In this document: positions 1 through 8,951 of the stretch, piece after piece | Layout of the letters: each line of letters opens with the position of its first letter | Position numbering within the stretch: the stretch's first letter is position 1 | Assembly: GCF_030408375.1 (NCBI RefSeq) | Contig: NZ_CP046530.1 | Coordinates: 2,108,001-2,172,000 of the forward strand | Length of the DNA: 64,000 nt | Direction of reading: 5' to 3' | Source of the DNA: Corynebacterium afermentans subsp. lipophilum | GTDB taxonomy: Bacteria > Actinomycetota > Actinomycetes > Mycobacteriales > Mycobacteriaceae | Program-made: the position numbers and the translations under genes | Notes under the pieces: generated by a model | What the model was told of the DNA's origin: nothing | The model's database searches: none | The model's input: the letters and a program-made list of their open reading frames with translations, nothing else

Positions 1-1263
1 CGCGCGCCCGTTGAGGATGATGCCGGACTCCACATACCCCTGCGCGGGACCGCGCGGGCCGGTGTAGCCGTTCAAGGAGAACGTCTCGCCCGGGTTCACA
101 ATCGCGCCGTTGACGGTCTGTGCCACCAGCGCAATGTTGGTGCCGGACGCGCCCGAGTAGCCACTGGTGGTGAACGAGCCGACCACGTCGTTGAAGGTCG
201 CGTTTTGCGCCTGCTCGGTGGTGAACTGCGCGGGCACGTCCTTGTACACCGCGTCCCACGTGCGGGGCTCGCCGCCGGTCAGCCGCTTTTCAAATCCGGC
301 GAGGGTGGCGTCCCAGTCCACCACGGATCCGTCCACGGACGGCTCGACGCCGCCGCCGGCCAGCACGCGGGCATTTTTGCTTTCCACCTCGGTCTCCGCG
401 AGCTGGTCGCCCAAGATGGTGCGCGCGGCATCGAGGTTCACCTCAGGTGTGATGCGGCCTTCCACCACGGGGAACTGCACGATCTCCCCGATGCGGTCCT
501 GCGGCACCGCGGCGGCGACGCCGTCCTTGCCGGTGACGGTGATCGGGCCGTCCAGGGCGGCGCGCACGGGGCCGCCGAGCGCAGCCTTCATGGCATCGTC
601 GTTGACCGCGGGCTGCGTCTGCGACGGCTCCAGTTCGACACCGTCTGGGTTGAGCCAGCCGGTGGTGACCTCGTCGCGCAGCGCGGCGCGGTCCACGTCC
701 TGGCCCAGCTTCGGGTCGGTCGTTTCGGCCTTGCCTCCCTGCACACGGATGGTGCCGTCGATGGGGTCCACGTGCAGCTCCTCGGTCATGCGGTCGAGCT
801 GGCCGCCCAGTGCTTTGTCGTCGACGGTCGGCACGACATCCACTTCGCGGGTGGTGAACAACCCGCGGAGGCGCTCGACGGGGTTAGCGGTCTCGATGCC
901 GGCGGCGTCCACCGTGGCGTCGAAGTCGATGCCCAGGCCCGACTTCGCAGGGATAAACTCGGTGGCCTTCTCCCCCGCCTTCACGGGCACGGCGTTGTCG
1001 GCGACACCGCCAAGTTCTGCTTGGAGCTTCTCGCGCGCCTCATCCGGCGCCATCGCACCGATGTCAACGCCGCCGACCTGGGTGCCGCGGGGGACGTTGC
1101 CCCGGTGGGTGGCCAGGTCCGCCAGATAGATCGCGAGCGCCACGGCGAGGATGCCCAAAAGCACACCTAGCGTTATTTTCGTGCCGCGTCCCATCACGCC
1201 CGGCCCACCCTTGGCGGTGCCGGCGCGGCCCTTCCTGTGCGAGGTTGCCTTCACCGTAGTCAC
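1..1263 (-). CDS. VanW-domain cell-envelope protein (C-terminus outside window)
   Basis: The reading frame is open to the left edge, so only the N-terminal 421 residues are visible. A short basic N-terminus is followed by one membrane segment (GVLLGILAVALAIYLADLA, about residues 34-52), so the protein is probably anchored with its bulk outside. The extracellular part begins VPRGTQVGGVDIGAMAPDEAREKL, typical of the repeats that precede VanW domains. The VanW domain starts near the edge (GSFTTSGYSG...NPGETFSLNGYTGPR). VanW proteins are linked to peptidoglycan, but their reaction is not established. A GTG start is chosen; a GTG three codons in and an ATG at 1194 are alternatives. No function beyond an envelope role can be assigned. 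Confidence 0.85.
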   Translation of the reverse strand, partial: MTTVKATSHRKGRAGTAKGGPGVMGRGTKITLGVLLGILAVALAIYLADLATHRGNVPRGTQVGGVDIGAMAPDEAREKLQAELGGVADNAVPVKAGEKATEFIPAKSGLGIDFDATVDAAGIETANPVERLRGLFTTREVDVVPTVDDKALGGQLDRMTEELHVDPIDGTIRVQGGKAETTDPKLGQDVDRAALRDEVTTGWLNPDGVELEPSQTQPAVNDDAMKAALGGPVRAALDGPITVTGKDGVAAAVPQDRIGEIVQFPVVEGRITPEVNLDAARTILGDQLAETEVESKNARVLAGGGVEPSVDGSVVDWDATLAGFEKRLTGGEPRTWDAVYKDVPAQFTTEQAQNATFNDVVGSFTTSGYSGASGTNIALVAQTVNGAIVNPGETFSLNGYTGPRGPAQGYVESGIILNGRA

Positions 1264-1321
1264 GCGCCCCACAATAATGCAGATCTTTGATCCCTCATAG
1301 CCGCGGGAGCGCGAGAAACGC

Positions 1322-2530
1322 TTAGAAACCCACGTCGATGAGCTGCTGCTGCACCCTGGTCGCGGCCTCGTCCACGCGGGCCTCAGGGATGTAGCCCTCG
1401 TGGACGCACCACACGATGTGGTCGATAATGCCCGGCAGGTCCGCGCCCGAGGACCACAGCGCCTGGTCCGCCCCGGAACCGATCGCCCTGGCCACAGCGT
1501 CGCGGGTGGGGGCATAGTCCAGGATGCCGCGCATGCCTGATAAGTCGTCGGTGACTACAACTCCCTCGAAGGGCACGCCGCCGGGATAGTCGCCGGTGCG
1601 CAGCAGCCGGTAGGTGTCCGGGTTCATGGAGCTGGGCACGCCGTCCGGGCCAAGTGCGGGGACGATCATGTGCCCCATCATCACGCTGGCGCGCGGGAAC
1701 TGTTTCAGCAGCGGGCCGTAGGGGCGCAGGTCCAGCTCGCGCATCTGGTCCAGCGGCGGGGTGACAGCCAGGTGGTGGTGCGTGTCCCCGGAGGCGCGCC
1801 CGTGGCCGGGGAAGTGTTTGAACGTCGGGGTGACCCCGGCGTCGATAAGCCCCTGCGAGAATAGCCCTGCCACGCGCACGACTTCGTCGGGGTTGCCGTG
1901 GAAAGAGCGGTCGCCCACGATGTCCAGGCCGTTAAGGTCCAAGTCCAGCAGCGGCGCGTAGTCCACGTTGATGCCGTGGGCCCGCAAGGAGCGGCCGATG
2001 TCGTAGCCGGTGCCGCGAATCACCTCGGGTGGCTGCCCGGCGAGCGCGCGCGGCGGCATGAACTCGCCGAGTACGTGGGTGTGGCGCTGCACGCGGCCGC
2101 CTTCGAAGTCGATGGCCACGCTAAACGGCCGGTGGTACTGAGCGCGCAGCGCGTTGATGTCGCGGCCCACCTCGGTCAGCAGTGCCGGGTCCGCCCAGCT
2201 GGGGATAATCAGACCGCCGACGCCCTGGTCCAGCGCGAACCGAGCCTGGTCGTAGTTGGCCACGCCGACCACCATGAGCGAGGCGACCTTTTGCCGCAGG
2301 TCGTCCGGCACGCGCTGCTGCGCCGGCGACAAGGGAGCGGGCGCGGCCGGGGGCGCGGAAGGCGGCGCCACCTCGGGGGCTTCTTGCTTCTCGACGTCCT
2401 CACGGTCCGCCCCCGCAGTCTCCAGGGCAACCTCAGCAGCGTTTTCCTCTGGTTGGTCGGCGCATCCGGCGAACGCGAACGTCGACAGGAGCGCAAGTGC
2501 GAGCATCGCCGCACCTGTCCGAGCCCGCAT
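1322..2530 (-). CDS. nagZ: Glycoside hydrolase family 3 lipoprotein, NagZ/LpqI type
   Basis: Predicted exo-acting beta-N-acetylglucosaminidase that trims peptidoglycan fragments at the outer face of the membrane. Residues 1-23 form a lipoprotein signal ending in FAGC, with Cys23 as the lipidated residue. A Pro/Ala/Glu-rich linker follows, then a GH3 N-terminal barrel. The NagZ signature KHFPGHGRASGDTHHH carries the general acid/base His, and the nucleophile Asp lies in VVTDDLSG. The length (402 aa) fits single-domain NagZ enzymes. It is the neighbour of DUF2613 and aftD, as LpqI (Rv0237) is in mycobacteria. An AAGGGG ribosome site precedes the ATG. Confidence 0.9.
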   Translation of the reverse strand: MRARTGAAMLALALLSTFAFAGCADQPEENAAEVALETAGADREDVEKQEAPEVAPPSAPPAAPAPLSPAQQRVPDDLRQKVASLMVVGVANYDQARFALDQGVGGLIIPSWADPALLTEVGRDINALRAQYHRPFSVAIDFEGGRVQRHTHVLGEFMPPRALAGQPPEVIRGTGYDIGRSLRAHGINVDYAPLLDLDLNGLDIVGDRSFHGNPDEVVRVAGLFSQGLIDAGVTPTFKHFPGHGRASGDTHHHLAVTPPLDQMRELDLRPYGPLLKQFPRASVMMGHMIVPALGPDGVPSSMNPDTYRLLRTGDYPGGVPFEGVVVTDDLSGMRGILDYAPTRDAVARAIGSGADQALWSSGADLPGIIDHIVWCVHEGYIPEARVDEAATRVQQQLIDVGF

Positions 2531-2609
2531 GCGCCTGTCCCCTTGTCAGCTGTTTCAACCCTGTTTCAAACCACAGCCACTGTACCCGCTGCTGGTAGGC
2601 TTCTCCGAC

Positions 2610-2819
2610 ATGTCCCATCGAGTATTTGCCCTGCCGGCGTCGCTTGCCCGGCGCGCCACCGCGCCCGTGTTGGCCAGCACGGTCGTCGGCGTCGTACTCG
2701 GTGTTGTGGGGGTGCTCGGCATCGCGTCCGTATCCGGCCAGTCCACGGTGCCGCAGGGCACGGCGGTGCCGGCGGATGAGGCGGTGCTGGGCGGGCCGGA
2801 GTACGGCTCGAGGAAGTAG
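2610..2819 (+). CDS. DUF2613-like small membrane protein (Rv0236A-like)
   Basis: A 69-aa protein with one hydrophobic segment (residues about 18-42, rich in Val, Gly and Ala) and a short polar C-terminal tail. The shape fits DUF2613, whose mycobacterial member Rv0236A also sits directly upstream of aftD. Function is unknown. The stop codon lies six bases before the aftD start, so the two are almost certainly co-transcribed and possibly translationally coupled. A TAGGCT -10 box eight bases before the ATG, and no clear ribosome site, suggest a leaderless mRNA. Confidence 0.75.
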   Translation: MSHRVFALPASLARRATAPVLASTVVGVVLGVVGVLGIASVSGQSTVPQGTAVPADEAVLGGPEYGSRK

Positions 2820-2825
2820 GCGCTC

Positions 2826-5732
2826 GTGCGGGGGATGCGCGCGCACCTCGCGGGCTGGCTGGTCCTGCTCGTTGTTGTGCTTGCACAGCCGCCGGGGCAG
2901 GTCGCGGCGGACACCAAGTTCGACCTGGTTGCCGCCCCCGGGCGGTTTCTGCGTCGTGCGACCCATGCGTACACGGACGAGTTTCCGCTCGGCCAGGTGC
3001 AAAACCAGGCATACGGGTATTTGTTCCCGCAAGGGCCGTTCTACCTGGCGGGGGACCTGCTGCAGGTGCCGGATTGGCTGATCCAGCGCGCGTGGTGGTG
3101 GCTGTTGCTGTGCCTGGCGTACTCGGGCGCGCTGACGCTGGCGCGGCGCGTAGGCATCCATGGAACGTTCCCGCAGGTCCTCGCGGCGGGGCTCTATGTG
3201 CTAAGCCCGCGCATCCTGACCACGCTCACCGCGATCTCCTCGGAGGCGTGGCCGGTGGCGCTGGTGCCGTGGACGCTGATCCCGCTGACGCGGCGTACCC
3301 CGCGGGTGGCGCCGGCGGTGGTGGCGGTGGCGTGCATGGGCGCGGTCAACGCTACCGCCACTATCGCCGCGTGCGTGCCGGCGTTCGTGCTGCTCATAGC
3401 CCGGCGCTCCTATGCGGCGGCGGGCAAGTTCGCGCTCGGCGCAGCGGCGGTGTCGGCGTGGTGGATTGGGCCACTGCTGGTGCTGGGGCGATACTCCCCG
3501 CCGTTTACGGACTTCATCGAATCCGCCCGCGTGACTACCGCGTGGCTCAACCCAGTGGAGATTCTGCGTGGCACCACCAGCTGGACCCCGTTCGTAGACA
3601 CGGAACGCGCCGCCGGCCACCTGCTGGTGGCGGAGCCGACATTTGTCATCGCCACCTGTCTCGTCGCCGCCGCCGGGCTGGCGGGCCTGGCGCGCCGGGA
3701 CATGCCGTGGCGCGGGCCGTTGCTCGCGGTGTTCGCGGTGGGCTTCTGGGTGCTCGGTTCCGCGCACATGAGCACTTCGCTTTACGACGGTGCTCTCGCT
3801 CCGTTCCGCAACCTGCATAAATTCGACCCTCTGGTTCACCTGCCGCTCGCGCTCGGTGCCGGGCATGCGGCCGCGAAGGTGAACCGCCCCAAGGCCGTCG
3901 GCATCACACTGGCCGCCGTCGTGGCGGTGGCGCCGGCGTGGTCGCTGCGCCTGCTTCCGGAGGGCACCTGGACCGAGGTCTCCCAGGACTGGGTTGCCGC
4001 GGGCCAGTGGCTGGACGAGCACGCCGCCGGCACCCGCACGCTTGTGGTCCCTCCGGCGTCGTTCGCGCGGCAGAGCTGGGGGTGGACGCGCGACGAGCCG
4101 ATCCAGGCACTGACCCAGGCGAAGTTCGCATTCCGGGACGCGGTGCCGCTGGTGGACCCGGAGGCGATTCGGGGGTTGGAGGGGCAGGCGGAGCTCGTCG
4201 ATAAGCAAGCGTTGCGGTCCATCGGCGTGGGTGCGGTGGTAGTGCGCCGGGACCTTGAGCGCCAACCGCCGACGCCGAGCCTGGGCGAGCCGGACGCGAG
4301 CTTCGGCGAGGTGGACATTTTCCTGTTGGATCCGCACGCGGACGTGATGGAGACGACCCGCGAGCCGGTCGCGGTGGACGGCGGCGGCGAGGTGCTGCCG
4401 CTTCTGTGGCGCGAGCTCGGCTACTTCCCGGCACGCCTGAACAGCGGAGATGCCGATGTGGTCACCGACACCCCAGCGGTTGCGGTGCGCAACTACGGCA
4501 CCATCGACGGCCAGTCCGGCCACCTCACCGCCGAGTGGGAGGACGCCACGGTGCGCAACCGAGTGAAGGACTACCCGTCTGCGGGCACGCGCACCGCGGT
4601 GACAATGGACGGCTACGCCCGCGCATCTTCGTCGGCCGCCGACGCCGGCGCGTTCGGCGGCCCTGACGCGTCGAAGTCGTTGACCTCCGCCTTCGATGGT
4701 TTGAGTGAAACAGCCTGGTGGCCTGCGCCCGGCGACCGCGATGCCTGGATCGAATTCCAATCGCAGCAGGACCACGTCACCATCACTTCCACCGCAGACA
4801 CGACGGTGCAGCTGTGCGACGGGAACAGTCATTGCCGCAGCGTCACCTTGGTCAAGGACCAGCCGCGCAGACTCACCCGCGGCGACGCCACAATCCTGCA
4901 GCTGACGGAGCCGGTGGGCATCCGCGAGCTCGACGTGGGAGTCACGCGCATCGTCGAGGTGGAGGGCACCGCGGACCGCTACTTCTTCCAGCGCCACTTC
5001 CCCGCGCACACCGTGATCCAGCGTCGCTTCACCACCGCCGAAGACGCCACGTGGCAGCTCAGCACCCCCGCCACCATCGACGGCGAGCGCCGCGTGGGCA
5101 GCGTGTTCTTAAAGGCCGGAACCCACGATCTGTTCACGCGCGCGGACACGGTCATGCTCTCCCGCGCGCCCCTGCCGGACCGCGCCGGCGACAGGTTGAT
5201 CCTGACCACCCGCGCGTTCAACGACGGGCTTCGCGCCACCCTCGGCGGCACCGAGTTAGAGCCGGTGCGTATCGACGCCGGCGCCCAAGCCTTCCGCGTC
5301 CCCCCGGAGGCCAACGGCGAGTTTCGGATGCGCTTCGCCGGGGACAACGCCTACCGCTACTCGCTGATCTTCGGCGGAGCGTTCAGCCTGCTCGTGCTGG
5401 CGCTGTGTTTGTGGGTGCCGTGGCGGCGCGAAGACGACGCCCCGTACATGCCGAAGCCCAACGGGAACTGGGCGCCAACCGTCGCTGTGATCGCCTCGTT
5501 CCCGTTCCAGGGCCTGGCGGCGGTGGTGCTCGCGTGGGTGGTGCGCCGCTTCACCGTGTTACCGATGCACCGCGTCGCGGCCGCCGCCATGGCCCTCTGC
5601 GGGCTCGTGCTGGCGCGCGCGGCGTGGCCGGCGGCGAACTACGCCGGCTCCTCGGCCTTCTTGGTCGTGGCAGGCCTGTTCGCCGTGGCCTGCCTGACCA
5701 GCCGCGCGCCCGGCACCTCCACCAGCTCGTAG
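2826..5732 (+). CDS. aftD: Arabinofuranosyltransferase AftD
   Basis: Membrane GT-C glycosyltransferase that adds alpha-1,3-arabinofuranose branches to arabinogalactan/lipoarabinomannan, using decaprenylphosphoryl-arabinose outside the membrane. The N-terminal 350 residues are polytopic and resemble DUF3367. A long extracellular region of about 450 residues follows, with carbohydrate-binding-like segments (for example DGLSETAWWPAPGDRDAWIEF). Several membrane helices close the protein (YSLIFGGAFSLLVLALCLWVPW and after). At 968 aa it is much shorter than mycobacterial AftD (about 1,400). The start is GTG; an ATG lies three codons later. Its last 94 bases overlap the end of the convergent acyltransferase gene. 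Confidence 0.88.
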   Translation: MRGMRAHLAGWLVLLVVVLAQPPGQVAADTKFDLVAAPGRFLRRATHAYTDEFPLGQVQNQAYGYLFPQGPFYLAGDLLQVPDWLIQRAWWWLLLCLAYSGALTLARRVGIHGTFPQVLAAGLYVLSPRILTTLTAISSEAWPVALVPWTLIPLTRRTPRVAPAVVAVACMGAVNATATIAACVPAFVLLIARRSYAAAGKFALGAAAVSAWWIGPLLVLGRYSPPFTDFIESARVTTAWLNPVEILRGTTSWTPFVDTERAAGHLLVAEPTFVIATCLVAAAGLAGLARRDMPWRGPLLAVFAVGFWVLGSAHMSTSLYDGALAPFRNLHKFDPLVHLPLALGAGHAAAKVNRPKAVGITLAAVVAVAPAWSLRLLPEGTWTEVSQDWVAAGQWLDEHAAGTRTLVVPPASFARQSWGWTRDEPIQALTQAKFAFRDAVPLVDPEAIRGLEGQAELVDKQALRSIGVGAVVVRRDLERQPPTPSLGEPDASFGEVDIFLLDPHADVMETTREPVAVDGGGEVLPLLWRELGYFPARLNSGDADVVTDTPAVAVRNYGTIDGQSGHLTAEWEDATVRNRVKDYPSAGTRTAVTMDGYARASSSAADAGAFGGPDASKSLTSAFDGLSETAWWPAPGDRDAWIEFQSQQDHVTITSTADTTVQLCDGNSHCRSVTLVKDQPRRLTRGDATILQLTEPVGIRELDVGVTRIVEVEGTADRYFFQRHFPAHTVIQRRFTTAEDATWQLSTPATIDGERRVGSVFLKAGTHDLFTRADTVMLSRAPLPDRAGDRLILTTRAFNDGLRATLGGTELEPVRIDAGAQAFRVPPEANGEFRMRFAGDNAYRYSLIFGGAFSLLVLALCLWVPWRREDDAPYMPKPNGNWAPTVAVIASFPFQGLAAVVLAWVVRRFTVLPMHRVAAAAMALCGLVLARAAWPAANYAGSSAFLVVAGLFAVACLTSRAPGTSTSS

Positions 5733-6691
5733 GAGATGTACGCCACCGCAGTACTCGCCAGCACGGTGGCCACGTAGACAAGCACAAAGTGCCCCGAGAA
5801 CATCGGCACCCCCAGCACGGGGAAGACGAAGTACAGCACTGCCATGTGCCACAGGAACACCGAGTAGGACCAGTGGCCCAGGGTGCGCATCACCTCCGAC
5901 GACAGCACTGTGCCGCGCTCACGTTGCCCCAGCGCGAACGGCGCAACGACCAGCACCGCGAACAACGCGCCGAGCAGCACGCGCACGTTGAACTCGGCCG
6001 GCGAAGGGTGTTCCAGCCCCCGCGGGCCCACCACCCCGCCGACCCACGCCACCGGCAGCGCCAGCGCCGCAACCGGCCAGCGCGGGCCGCCGTATCGGAC
6101 GCGAGCGCGCTCCAACTCCGCCAGCACGAGTCCCACCGCGAACCAGGGGGCGTACGACGGCGGCCAGATCTGCATGTTCACCACCGCCGGGTCCGCGATA
6201 CCCGCCACCGCCCACGGCCACGCCAGCCCCAGCACCACCGACCCCGCCAGCGCCACGCGGCGGCCTCGCGGCCCGAGGCGTAGGTACAACGGCAGCACCA
6301 GGTAGAAGGCGGCTTCGACGCAGAGCGACCACATCTGCGTGAGCCCGTCGATAAGCGAATGCGGCACGTAAATCTGCGCAAGCAGCACATTCGCTGCGAC
6401 CTGGCCCCACGTCACCCCCGCGAGCGGCGGCAGCACGAGCAGCACCACAACCACGCAAACGAGGTACGCGGGCACGAGGCGTGCGATGCGGCGCGAATAG
6501 TACCCCTCCCGCCGTCCGCCGCGCGCCAGCAAAAACGCCGAGAGCGCGAAGAAGACAGCCACGAAGTAGTCGAAGCGCTCCAGCACCGCGGAGCCGGTGG
6601 CGGTCTGGAACGCGACGTGCGTGGCCACGATGCCGTAGGCGGCCACGGCGCGCAGCCCGTCGAGCTCGGGCAAAATGGCGGGTCTGTTCAC
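5639..6691 (-). CDS. tmaT: Acyltransferase-3 membrane protein, TmaT-like (trehalose mycolate acetyltransferase)
   Basis: A 350-aa protein of the acyltransferase 3 (OafA/YrhL-like) family. It opens with the signature LPELDGLRAVAAYGIVATHV, which carries the conserved Arg and His, and has about ten membrane helices. In Corynebacterium glutamicum the family member next to aftD, TmaT, acetylates trehalose monomycolate before MmpL-mediated export; that role is inferred here from family and synteny. The start is GTG with a TAGACT -10 box nine bases upstream and no ribosome site, so the mRNA is probably leaderless. The C-terminal codons overlap aftD on the opposite strand. Confidence 0.8.
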   Translation of the reverse strand: MNRPAILPELDGLRAVAAYGIVATHVAFQTATGSAVLERFDYFVAVFFALSAFLLARGGRREGYYSRRIARLVPAYLVCVVVVLLVLPPLAGVTWGQVAANVLLAQIYVPHSLIDGLTQMWSLCVEAAFYLVLPLYLRLGPRGRRVALAGSVVLGLAWPWAVAGIADPAVVNMQIWPPSYAPWFAVGLVLAELERARVRYGGPRWPVAALALPVAWVGGVVGPRGLEHPSPAEFNVRVLLGALFAVLVVAPFALGQRERGTVLSSEVMRTLGHWSYSVFLWHMAVLYFVFPVLGVPMFSGHFVLVYVATVLASTAVAYISYELVEVPGARLVRQATANRPATTKKAEEPA

Positions 6692-6721
6692 GATGGCGCA
6701 AGTCTAGCCACCCGGTAGGGT
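6692..6721. promoter_or_regulatory. Back-to-back promoters of tmaT and the DUF3068 gene
   Basis: On the minus strand a TAGACT box (6701-6706 read in reverse) lies nine bases before the tmaT GTG. On the plus strand TAGGGT (6716-6721) lies seven bases before a GTG at 6729. The two -10 boxes are nine bases apart, so both polymerases need the same DNA and expression of the two genes is likely to be linked. No ribosome site is present on either side. Confidence 0.5.
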
Positions 6722-6728
6722 GACACGG

Positions 6729-7382
6729 GTGAACCTGCGACGCCGACTTGCCGCCTGCCTAGGCATCATTGTCGTGTGCGCCGCGTTAAACCTCGTCTCC
6801 CCCATCGTGATTGCGCAGCAGCGCACACTTGATCCGGGCGAGTACACCATGCTTTTCGACGGCACTTCGCCCCGCACCCGCACCGTAGCCCTGTCTAAAG
6901 CCCCGAAGAAGCTGAACGCGGTGGTGACCGTGGACGGTGAAGAGGTGGACGCGTTTCCCATCGACCCGTCCACCGCCTTCCCCGCGAAGGGGCGCGCCGG
7001 GCTGGGGCCGCTGCTGCCCTACCGCCCGGAGCGGCGCACGTACCCGCTGTTCGATTCCACGTCCGGGGAGGATGTCGGGATGGACTACTTGGGCCCCGGG
7101 TCGGTGCAGGGGTTGGACACGTACAAGTACTCGGCCACGCTTTCGGACGGGTGCGTGCGCACCGTTGATGCGGAGCGGCGCACCGGCCGCATCCTCGAGG
7201 AGGTGTGGGACTGCGGGGAAGACCAGTGGACGCTTGCCGATGAGACCAAAGCTGCGCAGGTTTCGGCGGCGGGGCGCGACGTGGCGTGGCTGCGCGGGCT
7301 GCAGGTGATGTCGGTGCTCACACGGGTCATCGCCGCCGCGGCGTTTGTGGTGGGCCTGGTGCTGTATGCGCGCCGCCGTTAA
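6729..7382 (+). CDS. DUF3068 membrane-anchored protein (Rv0227c-like)
   Basis: A 217-aa protein with an N-terminal membrane segment (ACLGIIVVCAALNLVSPIVIA), an extracellular domain of about 150 residues and a C-terminal helix (VIAAAAFVVGLVLYARRR). This is the DUF3068 layout. The syntenic Rv0227c neighbours Rv0228 and Rv0226c in mycobacteria. Its biochemical role is unknown, and position in the trehalose-mycolate locus suggests an envelope task. I place the start at the GTG seven bases after the TAGGGT box; an in-frame GTG at 6720 overlaps that box. The 3' end overlaps the next gene by 17 bases. Confidence 0.75.
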   Translation: MNLRRRLAACLGIIVVCAALNLVSPIVIAQQRTLDPGEYTMLFDGTSPRTRTVALSKAPKKLNAVVTVDGEEVDAFPIDPSTAFPAKGRAGLGPLLPYRPERRTYPLFDSTSGEDVGMDYLGPGSVQGLDTYKYSATLSDGCVRTVDAERRTGRILEEVWDCGEDQWTLADETKAAQVSAAGRDVAWLRGLQVMSVLTRVIAAAAFVVGLVLYARRR

Positions 7383-8790
7383 CCACTTCTGGGCGCCGGT
7401 GTACGGTGCTCTGCTGGTGGTGGCGCTGACCTGGCCGTTTTTGGTGCCCGGCGGGGCGTTCGCGCTGCGCGACATGATGGTGTTCGACTCCATGGCGCTC
7501 ACCCGGGCATCGCTGGGCTGGGGAGATTTGGCCGCGCGCAATGTGCCCCAGGACGCGCTTTTGGGGATCCTGCCGTGGCCGGTGGTGTTTCTGCGGGTGT
7601 TCATGGTGGCGGCCGCGGGGTGCGCCGCGTGGGCCGGGTACCGGTTCGGCCGCACCCCGCTCGGGCGGGCGGCGGCGATGACGGTGGCGGTGTGGAACCC
7701 GTTCGTGGTGGAGCGGCTGCTGCAGGGGCAGTGGTCGCTGGCCGCGGCGGCATGGCTGTTGCCGCTGGTGGCGTTGGGCCTGGTGCCGGCGTCCGGCCTG
7801 GCGCACTGGTTGGCGTCGCTGACCCCCACGGGCGCCCTGGCCGCGGCGTGTTTTGCCCGCGGGTGGCGCGGGGTGGCGGTCAGCGTGTGCACCTGCCTGC
7901 CGTGGGTGGTGGCTGGCGTGTTCGGCTCCGCGGACGGCACGTCCTCGGCTACGTCCGCCGGGGCGTTCACGCCTCGCGCCGAGGCCTATGCGGGCACTCT
8001 CGGCTCCCTGCTGGGCCTCGGCGGGATCTGGAACGGCCAGGCGGTGCCGGCTTCGCGCGAAGCGGGCTTCGCGCTGTTCGGCGTGGCGCTGTTTGCCCTA
8101 CTTGCGTTGTCGTGGCGGGCGGTGCCCCGCCGCTTCGTGCTGCTGGCGGCGCTGGGGTTCGCGGTGGCGCTTGCGTCCTGGGCGGGGCTGACCACGCCGC
8201 TTGTCCAGCATTTCCCGGGTGGCGGGTTGCTCCGCGACGGCCAGAAGTGGCTCATCCTCGCCATCCCCGCCTTCGTCGCTGCCGCTGGTGCGCTCGAGCC
8301 TCGGCGCGCACTCGCTGCCGCCGCGTTCGCCCTGCTGCAGGTCCCGGACGCGCCTCTTGCTCTCGCCGCGCTCACCCCCACCACCGTCGAGGTCCCCGCC
8401 GTCGACCACCACGGCCGCGACGTCTTCTTCGAATCGCGCCCAGCGCTTTTGCTTCTCGACGGCCACCCAGTCGTCGACCCCGCCCCCAAGGCGATGAACG
8501 TTGTCGAATCCGGGGCGCTGACAGTCGACGGGGTGGCGGTGGACCCGCCGTCACTGCGCTGGTCGGCGGCGCAGGCGGCCCTCGACGACCACGACCGCCT
8601 GCGCGAGCTGGGCATCGGCGTGGTGGTGCGCGCCGACGGTTCCGTAACCGAGACGGGCGCACCTGCGCGCCCGCTGCCGCCTGCGGGTGTGGCGTTGTTT
8701 GCCCTGTGGTGCATGGTGCCCTTGCTGCAGTGTGTCAAGGATCACACGTACAACGACCGGCGCCCCTACCTGCGCGTTTCAGGAATTTAG
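7366..8790 (+). CDS. Polytopic membrane protein, GT-C-like (Rv0226c-like)
   Basis: A 474-aa integral membrane protein. About nine hydrophobic segments occupy the first 330 residues, with motifs common in GT-C transferases (acidic residues after the first helix in ALRDMMVFDSM; WNPFVVERLLQGQW). A soluble stretch follows, then one last helix near residue 450. The substrate is unknown. Its place directly after the DUF3068 gene matches Rv0227c-Rv0226c. The ATG inside the end of the upstream gene is preferred; an earlier in-frame GTG at 7345 would add seven residues. A role in lipoglycan or mycolate export is only inference. Confidence 0.7.
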   Translation: MRAAVNHFWAPVYGALLVVALTWPFLVPGGAFALRDMMVFDSMALTRASLGWGDLAARNVPQDALLGILPWPVVFLRVFMVAAAGCAAWAGYRFGRTPLGRAAAMTVAVWNPFVVERLLQGQWSLAAAAWLLPLVALGLVPASGLAHWLASLTPTGALAAACFARGWRGVAVSVCTCLPWVVAGVFGSADGTSSATSAGAFTPRAEAYAGTLGSLLGLGGIWNGQAVPASREAGFALFGVALFALLALSWRAVPRRFVLLAALGFAVALASWAGLTTPLVQHFPGGGLLRDGQKWLILAIPAFVAAAGALEPRRALAAAAFALLQVPDAPLALAALTPTTVEVPAVDHHGRDVFFESRPALLLLDGHPVVDPAPKAMNVVESGALTVDGVAVDPPSLRWSAAQAALDDHDRLRELGIGVVVRADGSVTETGAPARPLPPAGVALFALWCMVPLLQCVKDHTYNDRRPYLRVSGI

Positions 8791-8882
8791 TTGGCTTTTA
8801 TCAATTAATGCGTACTTCCAATCATTGACGCCCTTGCACTGTTCGCCTCGCATCTCCTAAAGTGAACGCAAAGTTAACAACA

Positions 8883-8902
8883 GGTTACGTACAGTCGTAA
8901 CC
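8883..8902. promoter_or_regulatory. Perfect inverted repeat GGTTACG-N6-CGTAACC
   Basis: Seven-base arms with a six-base spacer, about 50 bases upstream of the start of the 78-aa gene, in the AT-richer stretch after the GT-C-like gene. The symmetry and position suggest an operator for a dimeric regulator. No hairpin-plus-U-tract is present, so a terminator is unlikely. Confidence 0.4.
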
Positions 8903-8951
8903 CTGAGCCTAGAGAAGGAGCAGATACCGCTTCTGCAAGGAGGAACACACC

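Noticed and set aside
2826..5009. Long minus-strand frames opposite aftD, and similar long frames opposite pks13, pckG and glfT2
   Set aside because: High GC makes antisense frames stay open. These have arginine/histidine-rich, low-complexity translations with no domains or ribosome sites.
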